Under the pieces are notes generated by a model. That model did not search any database. It was not told where the DNA came from and saw only the letters and a program-made list of their open reading frames with translations. Both the position numbers and the translations under genes were made by a program. 64,000 bases of DNA. Origin: Dimorphilus gyrociliatus. Its lineage: Eukaryota; Annelida; Polychaeta; Dinophilidae. Shown here piece after piece: positions 10,780 to 22,600 of this stretch. The DNA is taken from NCBI GenBank assembly GCA_904063045.1, contig CAJFCJ010000009.1, forward strand, positions 2,108,968 through 2,172,967, read 5' to 3'. Each line of letters opens with the position of its first letter. The stretch's first letter is position 1.

Positions 10780-12068
10780 TTACAAATCAACTTTGCTTAA
10801 TCTTGGTCCTCTCTTCTTTTTCTTTTCTTCCCTAGCTTTCTTCTTTTTGTCTTTTTCCATTTTCTTTTGCATTTCTTTTAACTGTTGATAATATATAAAA
10901 AATTATATAAAACTAATGGAAGAGAAGAGAATTTAGTTACTTTGATTGTATCTTCTTTAAAAGGATTGATATAATTTTCCCTGGGCTCCACAAAACGAAG
11001 TTCTTGAGACACCTAATTAAAATATTAATATAAACATTATTAAATAAAAGAAAAGGAAAACTAACTAAATCCATTAGCATTAATTCGGGTTTATCATAAA
11101 TTCCAGTTGCATTAGAAAAATTAACAGCCCATTTTGTGAGTACAAGCCATTCATTTTTTTGATTTAATAACCTTCCACAAATATCTGGAAATCTTAAAAC
11201 TATTTCGGATAAGAATGCTGTATTTTCTAAAACAGTTGATAAGACTGGAAATTAAAGTAAAAATTAGATAAGATAATCAGAAAAAAAGGTAGATGATAAA
11301 TAATCTAAATTTTACATTCTCTAACTGTAAAATTCTGTGGAATATCATCGCCGGGAATAAATCCACTCGACATTAATTGCACTTGACTTTCTTTAGTTAC
11401 CTATAAATAACAACAATAAAAAAGAATAAATATTATAATATATAAACATTTCAATTATATATAAATTATCTATTTAACTAATAGATAATTTATATTATTA
11501 TACATTTCTAAGTATCTGCTTTATTTATAAAAATATTCTATATTCTATTAATAGGCCTATAATTAATTATTTCGTATTTATTTAATTTCATTTCTAATTT
11601 CACGCTACTCTTAAAAACGTGATGGCGATTTAAACAAGATAGATAAATCTACTTCAAAGGATATTAAGCTAACATACTGTTACGTCTACAGTATACTTAA
11701 ATATTAGTTTAAATAAATGAAAGTATGCAAATTTTTCACCGAAAAAAGTTTGTCAAATATAATTTGTATCATTTCATACTGTTTTTCAGATTTTGATATT
11801 CCAACAATATGCTTTACAGCTTCATGATGAGCCGAACGTTTCGCTTTTAATAAACCGCGATCTGTAATAGTTTTTAAAATATATTATAGAAAGAAAGAAT
11901 CCTTTTGCTCTAATGGAACAGCAACAACAACAAAAAAAATTATTAATTACACATATCTATTGGTTCTATAGCCTCGTCTGCAGGTACTTTTTTGTTCTCT
12001 TTTGCTCCATTACATTCCTTAATCGATATTAAAGCGACTAGAAATGTTAAAACTAGTAATTTAATCAT
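10780..12068 (-). CDS. CCDC134: CCDC134-like secretory-pathway protein
   Basis: Six exons join with consistent phases: 11951-12068, 11740-11861, 11316-11400, 11066-11244, 10941-11012 and 10780-10881. The product is 225 residues, close to the 229 of the human protein. The start chosen gives a clean signal peptide (MIKLLVLTFLVALIS); an in-frame ATG six codons upstream (12086) is an alternative. The body matches the family in order: IDMYRGLLKAKR, then ENTAFLSEIVLRFPDI, then KWAVNFSNATGIYDKPEL, then NPFKED. The tail is strongly basic and ends in KVDL, a KDEL-like ER-retention signal, where the human protein ends in QSEL. CCDC134 is an ER-retained or secreted factor reported to act in chaperone quality control and MAPK signalling. 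It lies 300 bases from the tRNA-Leu and is co-directional with GNB5. Confidence 0.9.
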
Positions 12069-12086
12069 ATATCCTGAATTTGGCAT

Positions 12087-13066
12087 AATAGTCGTCTTCC
12101 ACGTACCGCTTTCCGTTTTCTTGTCTGCTAGTGATAATAGCACCATCTATCGGATATTAGTTTCGTTCGTTCAAATACAGTTGTTCTAACAGGAACTAAT
12201 TGTTATAGGAAAAGAATTTAATAAAACAAAAAGTAGCTAGCTTTTTTTCAATATGCCGTTATTAACATTTATGAATTAGCCATTTCGGTTTATTCTTTGT
12301 TATTAATTTGTAATGTATATACATATATTGTGTATTTAGTATATATACTGTATATAATACTGTATATATCAATGCATTTTTCTGCAAAAAGAGCGTCATC
12401 TACATCTTTATTCGAAAATTAATTATAGAAATATAATTATCATTCCTTTCGAAATGATAAATGATAGAAGGGAACAAAAAAGAAAAATAAAGAGATAACA
12501 ATGCTGAAGAGAAACAAATCTAAATCGTTTATCATTTCGTTTCCCTTTTCTCGATATATTTGTACGTTTCTCTTAAATTCCGGTTTAAACAATAGGTAAC
12601 GTAGAAAGAGAAAAATCGAGAGCAAAGTAGAAAGAGAGAAACGAAAGGAATAGATAGAATAAAGATTCTTTCTTTCTTTTTATAGTATATTCCTTTTTTT
12701 GTCAATATTTAAAAAAAAAAATCTCCAATATATTAGAATAAATTTTTTAACCAGTTTCTAGAAGAATACATCTTCTAAACAATTCTTTCAAAGTTTATAC
12801 TGCACAACTCTAAACGATGCAGTACATGCTTACGAAATTCAAATTTCAAATGTTATATATATATATATATATATATAATGTATATATATATAGATAATCA
12901 ATTAATAATATTCATATAATTCAGTTCTTTTTTGTTTTTTCACAACTATATAAATAAAACAATCAACTTTTTTTTTTAAACAAAAAAGAGGAAAAAGTTT
13001 GTAATTTAATAAAAATAATACATTTAATAATCTTTTTGGTTTCAGAGATAGAGATAGATAGAAAGT

Positions 13067-13117
<51 letters not shown>

Positions 13118-13381
13118 AGAGATAGTCTCTGTACGATATGTGACACTATATTTTCTTTGTAACCGTGCATGTGATTTTTTTTTGTTTTTTCTTTATAATC
13201 TGCAATAATGTAGTTATTTTGTAATCTATCGTTTTTTGTCGTTCTTTTTCCGGTAATTTTGTAGGAACCAAAGAATCAATCATCTTCCGTCATGTTTAAA
13301 AATAATATTTTGTTTACTTCGTTTTGTTTGTTCTTTATTTTTGTGTGTTTGTATGTATGCATGTGTTTTTTTTGTGTGTAT
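12087..13381. other. Intergenic, GNB5 3' UTR to CCDC134 promoter
   Basis: Both neighbours are on the minus strand, so this holds the GNB5 3' UTR on the right and the CCDC134 promoter on the left. It is AT-rich, with an (AT)n tract at 12855-12877 and a (GA)n tract at 13076-13114. I see no coding sequence. Confidence 0.6.
13076..13114. repeat. (GA)n microsatellite
   Basis: About 19 GA units, preceded by GATA-rich sequence. It is probably in the GNB5 3' UTR. Confidence 0.9.
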
Positions 13382-14587
13382 CTAAGCCCATATCTATAAT
13401 TGGGGAAAATAATTTATTTAGTATAAATTAATAAACAATAACAGATTATAAACTCTACTTACCCTTAGAGTATAGTCCCAACTAGAGGTGCAAAGGGCTG
13501 TACCGTCTGGAGAAACTCGGACACAGGATACCCTATTGTCATGACCGTATAACATGCACAATCGCGTAGATTTTAAAGTATCCCATAGATTAACCACGTA
13601 ATCATTATAACCAGCGAATAATATCCTACCAGATAACGAAAAATCGATAGAATTACACCCAAAGATAACACTTTGCTTTTTATAGGCGCACACTTCTCTA
13701 TCTGCTCTTAAATCGAAGAGGCGACAAGTGGCGTCGTCTGAAGCCGAAGCTACTGCATCACCGCTTGGGTAAAATCTTACTGCATTAACGTCACTTTCGT
13801 GTGAATCGAACATTTGGGCACATTGCCCAGTTCTCATATCCCAGATCATTAGAGTATTATCGCAGCTACCGGAAGCCAAAACTGAACCGCATTCAGTAGG
13901 GGATAAATGCAGACTGGTAACATCACCTGTATGGCCATGAAAGGAGTGCATAAGAGTACCGGATTCAACGTCCCATAGGGCTAAGGTACTGTCACCACTT
14001 CCAGTGACTATCTGATGGTCGGAATGGGTAAACTCGCAACAAGATAGATAACTGGCATGAGTCCCAACTACTTTTTTCTTAGCTTGATCCTCTTCCATAG
14101 TCAAAGGATAAATTGTACACTTATTATCCAAGCCTCCACAGGCTATTAAGGTTGAAGAGGGTGCATAGCAGCAGGCCATTACCCAAGTTGTCTGCATTGA
14201 GAATGCATGCTCCTTATTAGTACTGAAAGCATCCCAAACAAGTAATTTTCCGTCCTGAGAGGAGCTGACCACATGACGTTTATCATTGGACCAATCCATG
14301 CATAGTACTTTCGCTAAATGTCCTTTGAGAACCTTTCTGGGTTTTAAAGATATGGGAGCTAGCGGATCTAGCCTTTGCGCAACTACATTGACTGCAACAA
14401 AACGGTATTTCAGAAAGAGTCGATACGTATAGCACACTGAGGACTATACATCATCAAAAAACTCACTGTCAATATCTTTAAGTTTATCCTTTTCCTCCTC
14501 CAACTTCTTCTTTAGATTTTCGGCTTCGCGTTGAAGAGAATCAAGCGTTGCTGACTGGTTTTCGACGCGAAGTCCCTCTGTAGCCAT
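13382..14587 (-). CDS. GNB5: G-protein beta subunit 5
   Basis: Three exons (14467-14587, 13463-14391, 13382-13393) give 353 residues, equal to the human short isoform. The N-terminus starts MATEGL and forms the coiled-coil helix ([18 protein letters not shown]). Seven WD blades follow, with GH/WD signatures such as [36 protein letters not shown] and [15 protein letters not shown]5 pairs with R7-family RGS proteins rather than conventional gamma subunits and shapes G-protein deactivation at the neuronal membrane. The last coding exon is only 12 bases and supplies IWA and the stop, after an acceptor TATAG and a strong GTAAGT donor upstream. Without it the frame would run on into intron sequence. 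Confidence 0.96.
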
Positions 14588-15184
14588 GTTGGATTCGATA
14601 ATTGCAGTAGGGACAAACTGCACATAGATGGCGCTGTTTTTGCCGTCGGTTTGTCCTTTAGATATAAGATTACCTTCCTGTCAATTCATTCCAATTTCTA
14701 TGTTAAAAATGTTAATGAAAATTATTTTTCATATAAATTTTAAACCTTTCCTCAAAAATTTTTGTCTTCTTCTTGAGATGAAGTAATAATGGGAATACTT
14801 ATTTATTCAATAGGCCTATGTAGTTTATTGTAAGTGATTATAATCTTAAGAAATGTAATTTATTAACGGAAATATCGATTTTTCATTAAGAGAGAGATAG
14901 ATAGAATAAGCCAAAGAGTAGAATTGGTTTTGTTGTATAAATATATAGTTTATTCTATTACATATACCAAAGCGCATAGCTATTATATAGACGGTGCACA
15001 TACACATATATAAATATAAATTAGTACTCCACATATTCGGTATATATGTATTCTGCAATTACTTCAAGACTTAAATACAATCGTTTCTGAGCATCTTCCA
15101 AGTTGCAGAAGTATCAGACTTGACTGGTTTAATTCTTTTCGTTTTATGTTAAAATACATATTCCAGGCTTCGACAATTGGTCGT
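14588..15184. other. Intergenic, MVB12 3' end to GNB5 promoter
   Basis: About 600 AT-rich bases between two minus-strand genes. A TAGGCCTA palindrome is at 14811-14818. No coding sequence seen. Confidence 0.6.
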
Positions 15185-16520
15185 TCATATTTGTAAAGCT
15201 GTCCTTTCAGCAGCAAAAGGATATTGATACTAAAATAGAAAAAGAAAGATATATGTATTTTACAATTTGAATCTTAAAGAAGGAATTTTTAATAAATTAC
15301 TTCGTTATTTATATCCACAAGAGTTCTTGATTGAATATCCGGCGGATAAACCTGGAAATTATAAAATAATATATAGAATATGTATGATTATTTTATTATT
15401 ACTTACACTTTTTAATCCTAAAGGAGATGAAAATGCAGCATTCAAGACAAATTGAACTCCCGATAGTGCTAGAAATATTCAAATTATACTATATAGTATA
15501 AAATAACTTGTATAAATAATACTAACGATGATAAACAGCCGTAGAAGAGCTCGCTTGTTGTAAATCATTCTGTCTCATAGGTAACTCTTCTTTCACATTT
15601 GTAGTAGGCCTAAAATGAGTATTAAAAAAATTATTAAATTATTAAAAAAAATACCAGTATGTAAGTATGTAAGATAATAAAACTTGTTTATATGATTTGT
15701 AAAACAATCAAATGAAACGTAAACGAAATATCCAAGAACTTACAAGCTAGCAGGAAGAGTTGGCGATTGAGTTTGAGTGACTTGTATTGGAGGAAGTTCA
15801 CAAATTTTGAAACATATTGCAACGTTATTTATTTCTCTGGAGGAGATAGTTAACATTTTATAAAAAAGCTATCTCTTTATATAGTTAACTTATTTTTCAA
15901 TTACCCCGCTAATGTATATCCTACAGGAGCGCGTTTACTTTTGGTTAACAGGCAAATGTCGCAGATTGCAGCTGATGTAGCCTCTCTCGGTATAACTTTG
16001 ACACATATTTGTTTCTTTTTTGTAGCTTTTTCCTCTAATTTCAATAAAATAAATGGTGAAATTATATTTAAAAAAGATTATAATATATTATACTTGTATC
16101 CATTGTATATTCTATAATAGAATATCCGTTTGGTGGCCTCTCCCTATCATTTTGAACAGCAATGTCAGCTAAGACCATATTCATTTGACCCTATTTAATT
16201 CAATAATAATTATTCACATGATTAATTTCAATGAAAATGTCTTATTTACAAATCCTGCTTGTTGTTTAGTGATACATAGATGACGCTTAGACTTTTTAAA
16301 AAATCCATCAGGCATCAAATCGCATTCTTCATTTCGATCCGACGAGTAAAACAACTGTTAATTATAATAAGATACAATTATATATTTATTTATATGGTCA
16401 TTATATAGAAAATGTATCTGAAGAAAAAGAAGAAAAGCTACTCACGACATCGTAGTCGGGAGGACATTTTTGCTTATCTTCTATTATACCAATTTTGGTA
16501 ATCGGTAGCCTCTGTTCCAT
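15185..16520 (-). CDS. MVB12: ESCRT-I subunit MVB12 (MABP and UMA domains)
   Basis: Nine short exons join with matching phases: 16446-16520, 16250-16354, 16094-16190, 15905-16034, 15744-15836, 15527-15609, 15407-15468, 15301-15351 and 15185-15229. The product is 246 residues. Residues 1 to about 145 form the MABP fold: ITKIGIIEDKQKCPPDYDV, then DGFFKKSKRHLCITK, then RPPNGYSIIEYTMDT, then the conserved EATSAAICDICLLTKSKRAPVGYTLAG. The C-terminus is a UMA domain (LSGVQFVLN ... LVDINNEYQYPFAAERTAL), which binds the rest of ESCRT-I. MVB12 helps sort ubiquitinated cargo into multivesicular bodies. MVB12A versus B cannot be assigned. Extending exon 8 past its GTAATT donor would end the frame early, so the short exon 9 is needed. 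It is head-to-head with TTC5. Confidence 0.9.
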
Positions 16521-16960
16521 TTAATTGTTTTCTCTTTTGTTTTATGATAAATGAATTTTTTAAAAGATTTAATTTCAAATTTTTAACGGGATATCTTGTA
16601 AAGCTAGCCGTTAGAAGCCGAATAGCTTACTGGAACAAAAAAATAATATAGATGGAAATCCCAATTGCTATGAGTCACCTCTGTGACGTACTGATGTTAC
16701 CGGAAGTTATAGAAAAATATTAAAAAATAACAAAAATAATATTGTTAAAACTTTGAATTTCAAACAACATTAATGCAACGTACTGAAAAAATGTTTAGTC
16801 TTGTTTTGAAAATTTATATAAAGACAGTTGCTTAAGAATATCTTGTTTTCTGTTTAGTTTTTTTTTAAGGACACCGTATTGTGAAAATGGGAATCACTTA
16901 CGGTTCAAACAAACTGTTAAAAAATTTACTTCTTATCGCTCTAATTGGAATTTATCGACA
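16521..16960. promoter_or_regulatory. Bidirectional promoter region MVB12/TTC5
   Basis: The two start codons point away from each other across 440 bases, so this interval must hold both promoters and 5' UTRs. It is AT-rich; I see no clear TATA box. Confidence 0.5.
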
Positions 16961-19058
16961 ATGAATGAAAATAGCGACAAAGCTTCCGAAGAACAGTTGA
17001 AGTTAATAACAGTAAGTTAGCATGAAGTAACATTCTAAAGGTAAAACTCAAAGTGTTTCAAGGAAAAAGTGAACAAAGTTGGAATTTTCCGAGACGATTA
17101 TCTGTTGAACCACCCAATTGAAGAGGCTAATTTAAAAGAGGAAAGAGTGAGAACATTAGTTGAGAAGACTTTAGACGAGCTAAAAGAATACGAAAGTAGG
17201 CTTGTTGTCTCTGATTATTCTTCAATTGCAAATCATATAGTTTAATCTAACAGCTCTCTTCGGCAATGATCCTCTTTTTCTGCTTGAAAAGGGTAAATTG
17301 CTGAACAAACATCCAGAAATTTCTGATGAGTGTGAAAAAGTTTTAACTAAAGTCGTTAAATTACGGCCAGAAATAGTAGAAGGATGGTCCGAACTTGGAG
17401 AATGCCTGTTTAAATTACGCAAATTCGATGTTTCGATGACATGCTTCCAAAAAGCTGTAGAAAAGGATGTATGAATTTTCAAGTTTTTCTTAATCTTAAT
17501 CTCTTAGCTATCGTTGTATTCATATAATTATTTTTAATGATTATTTTATCCTTAAAGAGATAAATTTGTCAGCTTATTTGATAGAATAGTTCAACTGCTT
17601 TAGATAATAAGACTGAACAAATTAGATCTTATCTCTTGTTTAAAGATCATAATATTTATGTTTCAGGAAAACCGTAATAATCGTTTCTTTTAATAGCTCA
17701 CTCATACACCCAGTTTGAGGCATTATTCTATGCTATTACGACAAGTAAAATATAAAGAACCCGAAGACAAGGATAAAGCAATTAGAGAGAGCATTGATTG
17801 GGCTAAAAGAGCTGTGGCTAGGGATGTTAAAGATGGCTTTTCGTGGCGTTAGTAAATGAATAGTTTACGATAATGGATTCAATACATGTATATTTTTTAA
17901 CAGTTACGCTAGCGAACGCCTATACTGCTATGTTCTTTGCTACACTTGACAATGATCAAATTTTAAAGCAAATTTTTACTGCTTACGAGAAAGCTGTAAG
18001 TGTTTGCGCAATAGTTATCTATTCCCAATGCAATTAATTGGAAACTTGTATTTGCAGGCTGCTGATGATCGCACTGTAATGTGTCCTGATTTACATTATA
18101 ATAAGGGATCTGTAAGAATATATTTTTATCTTTTGAAAAAAAGCTACTGTTCGATATTTTGTGTTGTTTATTTCTTTTTGCAATTGTTTTTATCAGATTT
18201 TGATGTATGAAGAAAGATTTCAAGAAGCTGTCGATAGCTTTAATCAAGCTGTACGTTTAGAGCCATCATGGCAGCAAGCAGAAGTTAATGCCAAAAACAT
18301 TGTCACTTATGTAGATACCATCTCTGAATTCCTAGGGAAAAAAGTAAGTCTAACAGAGTAATAACTTTGGTATCTCGTCCGACTTTGATCGGATCATTGA
18401 ACTATGTTATCCCAAAAAAACAGAACTTATTAGTCAATAATTTTGAAATTGGTCTCTTTTTTAGGGCAAACTAAAGCAAAGGCAAATCGACAAAATTATG
18501 AAGTCTTTCAAATTATCAACTGATTTAGGAGAATATAGCAAAAATATTACAACTCCGGCTGGAGAGACTATTAAGCTTAAGTACCAAAAATTTAATGAAC
18601 TTAATGTTGGAAGAAATGAAAATATAGTAATTATGGGAAAAGTTATTTCTACAATAGCTAACGAAAATTTTTTGAACTTGTGAGTTGTTTTAGTATGCTT
18701 GTACATAAGTAATTTATATTCTCATTGATTATATTTTTGCAGTACTGCCTGTTTAATAGACGAAAATGGAGATTGTATATGCGTTACGATATATAATAGA
18801 AAAATGTCTTGGGGACCAAAAATTGGTGATTCTGTAGCCATTCCAGATCCTTTTGTCTCAGAAATATCTTTAAAAACAAACGATAAGGTATATCTTGATT
18901 AATTGTTATCAGTAAATTTAAAGGAGAACTATTTTTGACAGGAGTACAATTATAGAAATATCCGAGTTGATTGTCCGCTAATATTGTTGGTAAATGGAAG
19001 AAAAGTTGGCAGAGAAAACTATCTTTCCTCATCAATCTCTTTCGACGTTAAAGATTAA
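16961..19058 (+). CDS. TTC5: Tetratricopeptide repeat protein 5 (Strap)
   Basis: Ten exons: 16961-17011, 17063-17195, 17254-17468, 17697-17847, 17904-17995, 18058-18111, 18197-18343, 18465-18679, 18743-18887 and 18942-19058. The product is 439 residues, against 440 in human. TPR motifs are visible, for example VEGWSELGECLFKLRKFDV, PDLHYNKG and YEERFQEAVDSFNQAVRLEP. They are followed by the C-terminal OB-fold domain (VIMGKVIS, WGPKIGDSVAIP, VDCPLILLVNG). TTC5 is a p300/JMY co-factor in the nucleus and, in the cytoplasm, the factor that recognises nascent tubulin for mRNA autoregulation. Exon 4 has competing acceptors. The downstream one (TTTTAATAG, before 17697) keeps the frame and family length; the stronger-looking one at 17666 would bring in stops. 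Confidence 0.92.
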
Positions 19059-19656
19059 ATCTTTCGTTGGAAATTCTACTTTGTTTCGTTCAGTATTTTG
19101 CAACTTTTTATAATTCTTTTTATAGTTTTGAACGACTCTTTGAGATCTAGTTATGCAACTAATGTGAAAGTGGATGCACAAGTAATAAGATTGCTTATTT
19201 ACACTTTAATTTTTGCAATACAAGCCTACTTTTAAAAAGACAAGTTTTTTTTATTAATATTTAATAATTGCAAGCTTGTTTTTTTTTCATATTTCTATCT
19301 TTTTGAATAGAAGCAATTCCAACAGTCTTGTAAAATATAACATGAAACAAAATTAAAATATTAAAAAGAAAAAAAACAAACAGTTTTATAAATATACTGT
19401 AAAAAAGAAAAAAGAGATTTTCTTTTACAGACTATGGCATTATACATTTATAAACACCGTTTTCCAATCAATTTGAGGTTGGTTTTTGTTTTTTACTTGC
19501 TTAAATCAACCTCTCCTCACTAGCGAACAATCTTTTTAAAATAAATATGACAATATCCAAAGTGGCAAATTGGAAAAAATATTTAAAGTTAAATATGTCT
19601 ATATTTCTAAAATTCCTAGTTGTTTTTCTTTATATACATATATGATTTAAACTCTC
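19059..19656. other. Convergent 3' intergenic region
   Basis: About 600 bases where TTC5 (+) and the kinase gene (-) converge. It is AT-rich with homopolymer tracts and should hold both 3' UTRs. No coding sequence seen. Confidence 0.6.
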
Positions 19657-22600
19657 TCAGGAGGAAAAATTTAAAGCGGATATTAGGACTGAAGCAGCAC
19701 TATCGGTTCTTGGACGAGATCTTCCACTTGCAAGCTTATTGCCAACTTGAATTATTGATTTCAATTTCACTTGAATCTGTTATGTAATAGAGTGTTTTTA
19801 ATTTATAACTTATTGTTTTTGTTATCAGACAATAACAATTTTTTTTATTAAAGAGATAATTTACCTGCTTAAAGTTAGGTCGCGATTGCACATTTTTGGA
19901 CCAGCAACATTGCATCATTTCCAAATAAGGTGGTAGAACATTTCCTTTAAAGACGTTTAGAGAGGGTCTTCGACCAGCAAGAACTAATTCGCATACTTCA
20001 TCCTCACTGCTTATTTCGTAGAAAGGTTTCTCTAAAGAAATTACTTCGAATAAAACCATTCCGAATGAGTAGACATCTGCATAACCAGTTATATCTGAGT
20101 CCAAGATATTTGGATCTTCAAGAATTTCAGGTGCAGTCCACCGAATAGATTGTGGAAATGCGGACGTTTCGTTTTGACAGAAGCATTTACTTTCTTTACA
20201 ATTTCTCCTAAACTGTTGTGACAGCTTCGTAACACCAAAGTCAACAATCTATGATAAAGAGAGGAATAATACTGTTAAGGTATCAAAAGGGATTTTACTC
20301 TTATCATCAATAAACTTGCCTTAACTTTTTCGTTGTTTGCCTCAATAAAAATATTTGAACACTTTAAGTCTCTATGTAAAATAGCAGGTTTGCAATTGTG
20401 GAGGAAGGACATACCCTCGGCGGCTTGAACAAGCTTCAAACAGACAGATGGCGTTAAACACATGTAATAGATGGCATGTTTGAGAAACTAGAAAAATTGA
20501 AAAAAGAGAACTCTTTTATTTCCTTACCAATTTGAGAACACTTTGAAAACTCAATTGAACATCGGTATTTCGTAATAAGTCTTTGAGTGTCTGCCCTTCC
20601 AGATGTTCTTTAAGAACGTATGGCTGCTTCAAGTCTAGCATTATACCAAGGACGCTTTCAACGTTCTTGTGTCTTTGTCGGCTGAAGATCATACGATTTA
20701 ATTTTGATAAGTTGTATTGTATGATTACGTAATGCAACATTATTACGTAAAAGATACGTCAGTCTATCTATCAACAAGTGCTTACCTAAAGAATGTAATA
20801 TTATCCTTTATTCTCTTCATATCTCTATCACTCATACCCTTGAAACTGCAGATTATTATTCTTTTTGCAGCTAACTTTCTTCCTTTCCATTCAGCAATGT
20901 AAGTATCTCCAAATAGTCCGCCTCCTAGTCTCTTACCGAGATCCACCTCTTTTTCGTGTATGAGAACGTTATCTAGAATCGGTAACTTTGAATCTTTGAA
21001 CTTTTCAGATGAATAATCAAAAAACGCTGGAGGTTTCCTTTTAAACGGCATATATAAGGTTTTACTCTTCGAGCTATCCATACTGTTCAAGGTAAGTCTA
21101 CTTGAATGATTTGTATGGATTCCTATAATGAAGAAAAGAAGAAGAAACATATGTATTTTATTAACTACTTATTGATATATTGTATTAAGTAACCTGGTAA
21201 TGTACTCATATACGGTCTATAAGCTGTACCTCCTTTCCAGAAGCATAGGCCTCCAATGCAAACTGCAACAGTTATCAACGAACCATTGACAACTAACAAT
21301 AACCACATGAATTTAGGATAATTTTTTTTTTGTCCAGTAGCTAAAAAGATAAAGAAATAATTTCTTTCATAACAAAATGAATACCTAAACTAACCTGTAC
21401 TATTCAATGATTTGTTAATTTCTATTAAATGAGTAAATAGGAAGATAAAAGAAAAAAAAACTTCATATTAGTCTTTAAAGCTACTATTAAATATGCTATA
21501 CTTTCTATACAAACCAGTTGAGGAATTGTTCAAATTATCTTTCATACAATAACCAGGACACAAACAGGAATGACTAAGATTAAAGTACTGCGAAGAAAAA
21601 GAGGAAAAGAAGAAAAGTATCGATTAAAAAAACAAGAATTCTCTTTTAAACTTTCAAATACTGACCAAACTTGTGCCAACTTCTTTCCAAAATACAAATT
21701 TTCCATAACTTTTTGGTAATTTATAACGATAATCACACTTTAGGTAGATAAATGAAAATTTGATGGAATTTGAATTTCTTCCGGTCCGATAACGTATTAA
21801 ATAGTTATTCGAATACTTCATATATAATCTCTTACGTTTAACGGCTATTGTTGTATAGTTAATATGATATTCATTCTCTTCTTCGACATTTTCTTCCCCT
21901 TTTTTTTCTATAGTAGATTTATATTTACTGTTAGATTTTTTATCGCTCTCCCTATCTTCTAGATCATCTTTGTCATCATCTTCTTCCTCTTCTTCCTCTT
22001 CATCTTCATCTTCATCTTCATCTTCATCTTCATCTTCTTCGTCTTCTTCTTCTTCATCGTCATTTTCATTTTCATTTTCTCCAATGTCTATAGTATCTCT
22101 ATCTTTAAATGATAACGGATTTATCTCTTTCGTTGCACATATCTAATAAAGGAAAAAAAATTGATTTTTTATTAAGGAATAATGCATTTATATCGGTGGT
22201 CTTTAATTTATCGTTGTATCAACAAATATTCTTATCAATATCTTTTATCAATCGAGTCAATGAGTTGGGATTTTATTCTATCATTTAAACTTTTAACTGG
22301 CAGACCATATTAAAAGACAAATAAAAATTAACTAACCTAATTATAGACCATAGTTTTAAGTTAATACTAAAATAATAATAGAGGTAGTAGATATGCGAAC
22401 ATTTATTATTATGCTTATTCTCAATTATTATCATCAAATCTTTGTTAATATCCTTATCATTAACTAGTTATAATAGTTTATTAAAAATATGTAAAATTCC
22501 TGTATGTTTGCTGTATATTCTATTAATATATACATCATGCACAAGTAATTTAAATAGAGAACGGTATTTATTATCTTCTCCTTATATTGTATACACTTTT

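Noticed and set aside
21738-21842. An intron between two parts of kinase exon 3 (donor GTTAAA or GTAAGA, acceptor CTAAAG)
   Set aside because: The whole stretch is open in frame and adds residues (KFSFIYLKCDY) that complete an MRH-like strand, so a continuous exon is the better model.
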